This document shows positions 1 to 5,847 of a stretch of DNA of 13,051 bases, in pieces. The notes under the pieces are model-generated. The model did no database searches. It was given only the letters and a program-made list of their open reading frames with translations, and was not told the DNA's origin. How positions within the stretch are numbered: position 1 is the first letter of the stretch; every line of letters begins with the position of its first letter. The stretch is from an uncultured Saprospiraceae bacterium (GTDB lineage Bacteria > Bacteroidota > Bacteroidia > Chitinophagales > Saprospiraceae), in assembly GCA_937959095.1 (NCBI GenBank), contig CALGLY010000188.1:1-13051 (forward strand), written 5' to 3'. Made by a program: the position numbers and the translations under genes.

Positions 1-960
1 TTAGTAAAGCCAGCGCACAAGCGTTTGAGCGTTCGTCCAGCAGAATACAGTACAGTAGAAGAAACAGTTATGGTGAAGCCAGCTACAAAGCGTTACAGCT
101 ATGTACCAGCTACATTCCGTAACGCTCCACGTACAATGGAAGTAGAAGATCCGTATAATGCAGTAAGCATTATTCCTGCACAGTTTTCTGCAGGTAGTGA
201 AGTAATTGAAGTACGTCCTAAGACAGTAGGTTGGGATTACCGTGCAGCAGGTTCAAACTGTTACTCTAGCGATCCTCGCGATTGTGAAGTATTGTGCTAC
301 GTTGAGCGTCCAGCTGAATACCGTACAGTACCTACACAATTAGTAGCGAATGGCCCTTCAACGAACACAACTCCTCGTGGTGGTCGTACAATCACTGTAG
401 ATGTACAAGAAATTGCTACTCCTGCACGTGTAGAAGAAACTGAAATTCCTGCTGAATACAAGACTATTACTAAGCGTGTATTAGTGAAGGATGAAACAGT
501 AGAAGAATTAGATGTACCTGCTGAATACGCAACAGTAACTGTTGAGCGTTTGAAGGAAGCTGGTGGAGTAAACGTATGGCAAGAAATTGACTGTGAATTA
601 ACAGATCCAAACATCCTACCTATTACTTATGATTTAGGTAGCGCACGTTTGACTTCTTCTTCTCGTAGCATCATCGACAATCGTTTGTTGAGCATGATGC
701 GTAGCACACCTAACGTAAGTGTTGAGCTTTCTTCTCACACAGATTCAAGAGGTTCTGCTGCAAGCAACATGAGCCTTTCTGAGCGTCGTGCGAAGGCAGT
801 AGTTGATTACCTAGTATCTAAAGGTATCAGCCGTAGCCGCCTAGTATCAAGAGGATACGGTGAGACTCGTCTAAAGAATCGTTGTGCTGATGGTGTAAAC
901 TGTTCAGATGCTGAGCACAGAGCTAACCGTCGTACTGAATTCCGCGTAATCAGCCGTTAA
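1..960 (+). CDS. OmpA-family outer-membrane protein with PAEY repeats (5' partial)
   Basis: The frame is open from base 1, so the true start lies upstream; a TTG at 25 is internal. The 319 visible residues fall in two parts. The first (about 1-600) has degenerate repeats centred on PAEY (at 37-48, 310-321, 448-459 and 517-528, with PATF, PAQF and PARV variants) and a cysteine cluster (NCYSSDPRDCEVLC, about 256-300). The second (about 616-957) is an OmpA peptidoglycan-binding domain: ITYDLGSARL, then SSHTDSRG (730-753), LSERRAKAVVDYL and RGYGE. It has the insertion NRCADGVNCSDAEHRANRRTEF common in Bacteroidota. By family knowledge the C-terminal domain anchors the envelope to peptidoglycan; the role of the PAEY repeats is unknown to me. 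A terminator follows the stop. The domain call is firm; any signal peptide or barrel lies outside the window. Confidence 0.9.
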   Translation, partial: LVKPAHKRLSVRPAEYSTVEETVMVKPATKRYSYVPATFRNAPRTMEVEDPYNAVSIIPAQFSAGSEVIEVRPKTVGWDYRAAGSNCYSSDPRDCEVLCYVERPAEYRTVPTQLVANGPSTNTTPRGGRTITVDVQEIATPARVEETEIPAEYKTITKRVLVKDETVEELDVPAEYATVTVERLKEAGGVNVWQEIDCELTDPNILPITYDLGSARLTSSSRSIIDNRLLSMMRSTPNVSVELSSHTDSRGSAASNMSLSERRAKAVVDYLVSKGISRSRLVSRGYGETRLKNRCADGVNCSDAEHRANRRTEFRVISR

Positions 961-1004
961 TAACAGCTGTTTCTTAGTGGAAATAATTCTTTCTATAAGG
1001 AATG

Positions 1005-1043
1005 AAAAGGGTGAATCGCATGCGATTCACCCTTTTTCATTTT
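1005..1043 (+). terminator. Intrinsic terminator of the OmpA-family gene
   Basis: A perfect 32-base palindrome (arms 1005-1020 and 1021-1036, AAAAGGGTGAATCGCA and its complement) folds as a 14-bp stem with a CATG tetraloop. It is followed by a T-rich run (1033-1043), 45 bases after the OmpA stop. The symmetry and A/T flanks could let it work in both directions. Its position argues against an N-terminal extension of the next gene to an ATG at 1002, which would translate the hairpin. Confidence 0.85.
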
Positions 1044-1063
1044 AAGCTTTTCGGAAAGATCGT

Positions 1064-1121
1064 AAAGTTCAAGTATCAGCCTAATTTTGAACTTGCGTTT
1101 AGACACTTGAACTTGAACTTT
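1064..1121. repeat. Inverted repeat of AAGTTCAAGT type in the WbqC leader
   Basis: AAAGTTCAAGT (1064-1074) is the exact complement of ACTTGAACTTT (1111-1121). Two further TTGAACTT copies lie between or overlap them (1088-1094 region and 1107-1114). TAATTTTG at 1082-1089 matches the Bacteroidota -7 consensus TAnnTTTG, but I see no TTG at the expected -33 spacing, so the promoter call is weak. The element could be an operator or a leader hairpin for the WbqC-family gene starting at 1152. Confidence 0.45.
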
Positions 1122-1151
1122 ATGTATCTTGCGTGCAAGTCATTTATAACT

Positions 1152-1796
1152 ATGCAGCAACAATCAAATATCCTTTTAGAACTCCATTACTTTCCTTCCA
1201 TTCAATATTTTAGTAAGCTTACTACTTACGACAAAACCTACATCGAACAGCACGAAAACTACCTCAAAGGCAGCTATCGCAACCGCTGCCACATCGTGGG
1301 CGCGAATGGCTTGCAACGCCTTTCCATTCCTTTAAAACGCGGGAAAAACGAACAGACTCCAATTAAAGAAGTACAAATCTCTTATGCTGAAAATTGGCGG
1401 ACACAACATTGGATGAGTATCCGTTCTGCCTATGGACGCGCGCCTTATTTTGAGCATTTCGCCGATGAAATCGCGCCGTTCTTCCAAAAAAAGCCAACTT
1501 TCCTCTACGACTTCAATTGGGAGTTGTTATTACTTTTGGTGGACTTAATACAACTAGAGGTAGATATTCTACCAACAGCAAGCTACGAAAAGCAAGTAGC
1601 CCATGGAATAGTTGATTTTAGAAATGGTATCTTTCCGAAAAAGCATCGTCAAAAGGAAGATACGCAATTCAAGTCAGTTGCCTATCCACAAGTTTTTGAA
1701 GAAAGACATGGCTTTTTATCCAATTTGAGTATCTTAGATTTGCTTTTTTGTACAGGACCACAAGCAAGTCTTATTTTGGAGCAATGTACTCGCTAA
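1152..1796 (+). CDS. WbqC-family protein
   Basis: This is a 214-residue protein of the WbqC-like family (PF08889). These proteins occur near polysaccharide biosynthesis genes and in conserved Bacteroidota loci, but their reaction is not well established. Diagnostic blocks from the chosen start are ELHYFPSIQYFSKL (about 10-23), HENYLKGSYRNRCHIVGANG (34-53), LSIPLKRG (57-64), the NWRTQHWMSIRSAYGRAPYFEHF region (81-103) and DFNWELLLLLVDLI (120-133). The ATG at 1152 fits the family, whose proteins begin shortly before the YFP motif. The frame is open back to an ATG at 1002, but that stretch would translate the upstream terminator and gives unrelated residues. The dynamin gene follows after 127 bases. 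No signal peptide or membrane segment is seen, so it is probably cytoplasmic. The family call is firm; the function is not. Confidence 0.85.
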   Translation: MQQQSNILLELHYFPSIQYFSKLTTYDKTYIEQHENYLKGSYRNRCHIVGANGLQRLSIPLKRGKNEQTPIKEVQISYAENWRTQHWMSIRSAYGRAPYFEHFADEIAPFFQKKPTFLYDFNWELLLLLVDLIQLEVDILPTASYEKQVAHGIVDFRNGIFPKKHRQKEDTQFKSVAYPQVFEERHGFLSNLSILDLLFCTGPQASLILEQCTR

Positions 1797-1810
1797 GGCG
1801 AATTCATTTA

Positions 1811-1878
1811 TTTGTTGATACGTTTATTTGGTTATGAAATCTTGGAGATTAAAAATATCAAATAAACAAATCACCAAA
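1811..1878. repeat. Imperfect intergenic stem between the WbqC and dynamin genes
   Basis: Arms 1811-1832 and 1857-1878 pair at 18 of 22 positions around a 24-base loop; the arm core is GTTTATTTG. It starts 15 bases after the WbqC stop and could be a weak terminator or an inert repeat. The 11-mer CAAATAAACAA in the right arm (1859-1869) recurs at 1907-1917 just before the dynamin start. Confidence 0.45.
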
Positions 1879-1907
1879 CCCGCCTGCTGTGCAACGGGCA
1901 GGTAGGC
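1879..1907. repeat. Small GC-rich hairpin before the dynamin gene
   Basis: CCTGC (1883-1887) pairs with GCAGG (1898-1902) inside an abruptly GC-rich 29-base patch (CCCGCCTGC...CGGGCAGGTAGGC) in otherwise AT-rich DNA. It resembles the short C/G-rich palindromes scattered between genes in some Bacteroidota genomes. That comparison is from memory and untested. It ends 16 bases before the ATG and could influence translation of the dynamin gene. Confidence 0.35.
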
Positions 1908-1923
1908 AAATAAACAATAGGGA

Positions 1924-3654
1924 ATGAACGAAATACTAAATAATAATTTAGTCCAGCATAAAGCTAATATTTCAGAAATTGTCAAAGATTTACATGACTT
2001 GACAATAAGTATCGGGCATGAAGAACTCGCGCAAACGGTGAGCGATCTCCGCAATCGTATCGACGAACCATTTATGTTTGTGATAGTAGGCGAAGTGAAA
2101 GCAGGGAAAAGTAGTTTTGTGAACGCCCTACTCGATACTGGTAGAGAGATTACGAAGGTTGCACCGCAACCTATGACCGATACCATTCAGCAAATCCTGT
2201 ATGGCGAAGAGGAAAAAATAGTAGCTGTAAATGATTACTTGAAAAAAATCTATCAGCCTGTTGAGATTTTGAAAGAAATCGCGATAGTTGATACACCAGG
2301 TACGAATACCATCGCAGAACACCACCAAGAAGTAACCGAACGATTCGTTCCAGCAGCCGATTTGATTGTCTTCGTTTTTGAGGCAAAAAATCCATATCGA
2401 CAATCGGCTTGGGATTTCTTTAAGTTTATACATGATGATTGGCGTAAGAAAACAATCTTCGTACTACAGCAAAAAGACCTCATGCCGGTCGATGATTTAA
2501 AAGTGAATGAGCAAGGTTTGCGCGAATTCGCGCAGAAGAAAGGAGTTGTTGATCCATTAATATTTTCCGTATCCGCGAAGCAAGAGCAGGAAGGCGAAAA
2601 GGAAGAAAGTGGCTTTGAGCCAGTAAAATCCTATATCCGAGATAATATCACAGGTGGCAAAGCACCGATATTGAAATTGCAAAACAATGTAGATCTTTCC
2701 AATAATATCAATGAGCGCATACTCACAGGCGTACTCACCCGCAAGAAACAATGGGAAGTGGATACCGAATTTCGTGGAGATATTAAAGAAACGTTGCGCC
2801 ATCAGTCTGTAAAGTCGAATAATCAGGTTGATATTTTGGTAGAAAACCTCCTAGCAGGTTATGATCGCATCACGAATGCAAAAGCAAACGAATTAGCCGA
2901 AGGACTTGGGTTCTTTTCGCTCCTACGACGGTCTTTTGCTTCTATTTTCGATAAAAAAGCATCCGCTAAGGATTGGCTCGAAGGTCTAGCGAATGAACTA
3001 GAGAAAGACCTGAATATCGAACTAAACAATAAGCTGAATAGTAGTGTCACCGACCTAGCAGATAGCATTCAGCAAATGGCAAAAATGATAGATTTGAAGC
3101 TACAAAACAGCCAAAATCTATTGAGCAATAACCATGAAATTTTCTCTGATATTGCCGAGCGTCGCTCCAATGTATTGCGCGAACTACAGGAAGCCTTCTC
3201 GAAATTTATGAGCCGAACAGAGAATTTCAGAGATGAGAAACTCTTCCCCGATCGCAGTGACCTAATGCCGAACCTAATGACTGGTGGTGGCATCGCTATG
3301 ATAGGTGCAATAGTAGCAGCCGTGACACAGGGCGCAGTTTTTGATATCACGGGTGGTGTACTCACTGCAGTTGGTTTACTCTTCGCAGGCATCACTACAA
3401 CCGCTAAGCGACGCAAAATCATAAATGGTTTCAAGAAGGAAGTAGAGGAAGGACGCAATCGCTTAGAGAAAGACGTGACTGAAAAGTTGAAGACTTATGT
3501 AGACCACATTAAGGAGCGCATTGATGAAAATTTCAAGGAGTTTGATCGTCACTTAGAATTGGAGTCGAATCAAATTGATTTCTTAGAGAAAAAACATGTT
3601 TCTATCCAAGATCGCTTGAAGACCATTGATGGCGAACTGGTGCAAATGCTTTAA
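1924..3654 (+). CDS. Bacterial dynamin-like GTPase
   Basis: A 576-residue large GTPase. The G domain shows G1 GEVKAGKSS (56-64), a switch threonine in MTDTIQQ (84-90), G3 DTPGTN (123-128), a G4-like QQKD (182-185, a departure from the usual T/NKxD) and SVSAK (215-219) at the G5 position. A long helical stalk with coiled-coil-like character follows (about 250-445). A hydrophobic segment about 40 residues long, rich in Gly and Ala (about 453-491), is the likely membrane-insertion paddle, ending in KRRK. The rest (500-576) is charged helix. By family knowledge such proteins bind and remodel membranes on GTP hydrolysis. Many bacterial dynamins come as adjacent pairs; this one is single. The ATG at 1924 is the first in frame and places the P-loop near residue 56, as usual. 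The cytochrome P450 gene starts 96 bases downstream; a functional link is unproven. Confidence 0.88.
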   Translation: MNEILNNNLVQHKANISEIVKDLHDLTISIGHEELAQTVSDLRNRIDEPFMFVIVGEVKAGKSSFVNALLDTGREITKVAPQPMTDTIQQILYGEEEKIVAVNDYLKKIYQPVEILKEIAIVDTPGTNTIAEHHQEVTERFVPAADLIVFVFEAKNPYRQSAWDFFKFIHDDWRKKTIFVLQQKDLMPVDDLKVNEQGLREFAQKKGVVDPLIFSVSAKQEQEGEKEESGFEPVKSYIRDNITGGKAPILKLQNNVDLSNNINERILTGVLTRKKQWEVDTEFRGDIKETLRHQSVKSNNQVDILVENLLAGYDRITNAKANELAEGLGFFSLLRRSFASIFDKKASAKDWLEGLANELEKDLNIELNNKLNSSVTDLADSIQQMAKMIDLKLQNSQNLLSNNHEIFSDIAERRSNVLRELQEAFSKFMSRTENFRDEKLFPDRSDLMPNLMTGGGIAMIGAIVAAVTQGAVFDITGGVLTAVGLLFAGITTTAKRRKIINGFKKEVEEGRNRLEKDVTEKLKTYVDHIKERIDENFKEFDRHLELESNQIDFLEKKHVSIQDRLKTIDGELVQML

Positions 3655-3671
3655 ATCGCTTCGCTCTGAAT

Positions 3672-3726
3672 ATTTGATAATTCGACAATTTGAAGTCCTA
3701 GTATTCAAGTTGTCGAATTATCAAAT
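3672..3726. repeat. Long near-perfect hairpin between the dynamin and P450 genes
   Basis: Two 23-base arms (3672-3694 and 3704-3726) are complementary with one mismatch, a G-U wobble in RNA, around the 9-base loop GTCCTAGTA. It begins 17 bases after the dynamin stop and ends 24 bases before the P450 start. No T-run follows on the + strand, so it is not a classical intrinsic terminator. It may still end or pause transcription, or protect a 3' end. Its left arm contains ATTCGACAATTTGAA, also found with one change in the hairpin at 5766-5805. Confidence 0.75.
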
Positions 3727-3750
3727 CAACAAATCTGCATAAATAAGACT

Positions 3751-5088
3751 ATGGAAATACCTACGTATCACGGCAAAGGCTGGTTTGGCTTTGCGAGTGA
3801 AATCATCGAGAATATTGCAGAAAACACGCAGGCTTTAGAAGAAGAGTATGGCGATTTTTATCGCGTAAAGGGACTTGCCAAGCCATTCTATGCCATCTTT
3901 CGCCCTAGCATTATCAAGTACGTATTACAGACCAATGCCAAAAACTACAAGAAAAGTATCGCCTACGACCAACTCAAAATCGCACTCGGAAATGGCTTAG
4001 TGACAAGCGAAGGAGACTTCTGGCGCAAGCAACGCCGCATGGCACAACCTGCGTTCTACAAAGAACGCTTGGTCGCTCTATTCGATATGATGGCAGCAAT
4101 AAGCACGGATTATGTCCAAGATTTAGAAGCTAAATTAGAAACAAATAAATCCTTAGAAATAAGTCAAGAAATGATGACTGTCACCGCAGATATTGCGCTG
4201 CAAACGCTCTTTAGTGCCAATGATTATGGCAACCAAGAGGAGATGTATCGCATCATGGTGAGTGTGCAAGAGTATGTCATTAAGCGCGTGAATCAGCCAT
4301 TCAAAATTCCCTTGCAATATATCAATGGTAATCACCGACAGTTTTTAAGAGAAAAAGCGGTATTCGATGACCTCATTTATCGCGTGATACAAGAACGCCG
4401 TAGTAGCAAGGAACAGCGCAACGATTTACTCGCTATGTTACTCGATGCAACAGATGTGGACACAGGTGAAGGCATGAGCGACGAGCAACTTAGAGATGAA
4501 GCAATTACTATTTTTTCAGCAGGACATGAGACTTCTGCCAATGCCTTATCTTGGACTTTGTATTTGCTTTCGCAGCAGCCTGAAATAGCAGCTAAAATAC
4601 GAGCCGAAGCTAACGAAGTATTTGGTGATAAAGTGCCAAGTTTTCAAGACCTCCATCGCCTAAATTACACGAAACAGGTAGTAGAAGAAGGCATGCGACT
4701 CTATCCGCCTGCTCATGCACTAGGAAGAGAAAACTTAAGCGATGATGTGCTAGATGGTGTCCCTGTGGCAAAAGGATCAGTTGCGTTCATCAATATTTAT
4801 GCCTTGCATCGCAGTCCGAAATATTGGGAAGAACCCGAACGCTTCAATCCTGACCGTTTTGCACCTGAACAGGTGAAAGCACGCCCCAAACTCACTTATA
4901 TGCCTTTCGGTGCAGGAGCGCGAATGTGCATTGGCAATCACTTCGCGATGATGGAAATGCAATTACTCTTGGCGATGCTAGTTCAAAAATTTAATTTCCG
5001 ACTAGATGAAAGTCACCCTATCGAGACGCAGCCGCTTATCACCTTGAAGCCAAAGCATGGGATTAAGCTCTTTGTGAATGCGATATAA
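3751..5088 (+). CDS. Cytochrome P450
   Basis: A 445-residue cytochrome P450 with all key motifs: C-helix WRKQR (91-95); I-helix AGHETS (257-262) with the oxygen-activating threonine T261; K-helix ExxR as E313-GM-R316; PERF (362-365); and the heme-binding loop FGAGARMCIG (386-395), with Cys393 as the expected heme ligand. The length suits a soluble bacterial P450, and there is no N-terminal membrane anchor. The sequence style recalls the CYP102/CYP4-like group (fatty-acid or terpene hydroxylases), but the substrate cannot be read from sequence. No ferredoxin, reductase or terpene-synthase gene is in the window, so it must use redox partners encoded elsewhere. No Shine-Dalgarno is seen before the ATG. 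It follows the dynamin gene across a 96-base hairpin gap and faces a decayed locus on the opposite strand. Confidence 0.95.
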   Translation: MEIPTYHGKGWFGFASEIIENIAENTQALEEEYGDFYRVKGLAKPFYAIFRPSIIKYVLQTNAKNYKKSIAYDQLKIALGNGLVTSEGDFWRKQRRMAQPAFYKERLVALFDMMAAISTDYVQDLEAKLETNKSLEISQEMMTVTADIALQTLFSANDYGNQEEMYRIMVSVQEYVIKRVNQPFKIPLQYINGNHRQFLREKAVFDDLIYRVIQERRSSKEQRNDLLAMLLDATDVDTGEGMSDEQLRDEAITIFSAGHETSANALSWTLYLLSQQPEIAAKIRAEANEVFGDKVPSFQDLHRLNYTKQVVEEGMRLYPPAHALGRENLSDDVLDGVPVAKGSVAFINIYALHRSPKYWEEPERFNPDRFAPEQVKARPKLTYMPFGAGARMCIGNHFAMMEMQLLLAMLVQKFNFRLDESHPIETQPLITLKPKHGIKLFVNAI

Positions 5089-5135
5089 AAAAACAAGTGG
5101 TTCAAATCGTACAATCCGACGACCTGAACGACTCA
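5088..5135 (-). terminator. Decayed hairpin terminator, related to the one at 5759-5806
   Basis: Arms 5096-5110 and 5119-5133 flank the loop ACAATCCG and pair at 12 of 15 positions. Read on the - strand, the stem is followed by TTGTTTTTTT, so it would end transcription of the S41 remnant; it lies directly after the P450 stop on the other strand. The 48-base block 5088-5135 matches 5759-5806 at 41 of 48 positions in the same orientation. Here three stem pairs are broken, whereas the other copy has only one mismatch. Confidence 0.6.
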
Positions 5136-5155
5136 TTAAGATGAATATAGGCTCA

Positions 5156-5696
5156 CTAATTGATGTCTCCTTCCTTCATCAACTCAAAAGTTTTATTCAA
5201 TACCTTATCGTTTTTACTAGTATAATTTTCAAGCATATTTTTCACCTCTATATCTACTGGTGTACCAATGCCTTCATAATTTTTGTTGTCCGTAGATAGA
5301 TAGCGTTGATTGCTGAGGGTTATCAACCATTTATTGGGAAGTCTTTTGGTATAAATATCCGAATAAGAACCATTAGAATTTTCACCAACGATAGTTACAT
5401 TCTCCAATTCTGCCATCATCAAGGCCATCACATCCTCAGCACTTATGCTTCTATCATTAGTCAATAGATAGACAGGCTTTAAAAAACTTGGTCTTTCCTT
5501 TTGGCTTTACGTAATGGGTGTTCAATTCTCCAAATTCGCGCTTTTTTCTACCAAGCAGAGTGACAAATATTGCTGTAAAAAATACAATCAGTATATGTTG
5601 AGGTAAGGCTCTTTCCCTTATTCTAAACAATAAGAAAATGATGATGAAGGTAATCACCAATCCTGTAACCAACACAAAATCTGTCAGTAATTTCAT
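5156..5696 (-). pseudogene. Chimeric remnant: membrane-protein N-terminus joined to a frameshifted S41 peptidase C-terminus
   Basis: Reading right to left, an ATG at 5696 opens a 79-codon frame. It begins with two likely transmembrane helices (about residues 5-25 and 32-48) and continues as REFGELNTHYVKPKGKTKFFK, typical of the strand before the catalytic serine in S41 (tail-specific) peptidases. The frame ends at 5457. The next frame supplies the continuation, KPVYLLTNDRSISAEDV, then VTIVGEN, RLPNKW and YEGIGTPVDIEV, all S41 landmarks, ending at 5156. Removing one T from the T6 run (plus-strand A6 near 5481-5486) joins them as KFLKPVYLL. The expected nucleophile lies in SISAxED. The PDZ and N-terminal peptidase parts are absent. 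The membrane part vaguely recalls the N-terminus of membrane-embedded AraC-type regulators, which is speculative. It is almost certainly non-functional as a protease. A homopolymer sequencing error could explain the frameshift but not the missing N-terminus. Confidence 0.75.
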
Positions 5697-5758
5697 CTTG
5701 CAAATAAAAGGAAGATTAGAACGAGTAGCTAATATTCGCCTTAATTTTAAGTACTAGC

Positions 5759-5806
5759 AAAAAACTAGTGGCTCAAATCGTACAATTCGACGATTTGAAC
5801 CACTAA
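5759..5806 (-). terminator. Intrinsic terminator of the PKD/T9SS gene
   Basis: Arms 5766-5781 and 5790-5805 pair at 15 of 16 positions around the loop ACAATTCG. On the - strand the stem is followed by GTTTTTT. It lies 43 bases past the stop of the secreted PKD-domain gene, whose transcript it should end. It is the better-preserved relative of the hairpin at 5088-5135 and shares ATTCGACrATTTGAA with the hairpin at 3672-3726. Confidence 0.8.
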
Positions 5807-5847
5807 CAACACTATAACATTCTTATAAACTTCCCCAAGAAGCTAGG

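Noticed and set aside
25..27. TTG as the start of the OmpA-family gene
   Set aside because: The frame is open to the window edge with in-family sequence before it, so the gene is simply cut by the window.
297..614. Open frame on the - strand opposite the OmpA gene
   Set aside because: A shadow of the repetitive coding sequence; low-complexity Ser/Thr/Val with no start context.
1005..1036. Regulator binding site (perfect palindrome)
   Set aside because: Its place after a stop codon and the following T-run make a terminator the simpler explanation.
1002..1151. N-terminal extension of the WbqC-family protein to an ATG at 1002
   Set aside because: It would translate the OmpA terminator hairpin, and the extra 50 residues do not look like the family; the ATG at 1152 fits.
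5078..5299. + strand open frame overlapping the P450 end
   Set aside because: It runs through the hairpin and the antisense of the S41 remnant; no recognisable protein.
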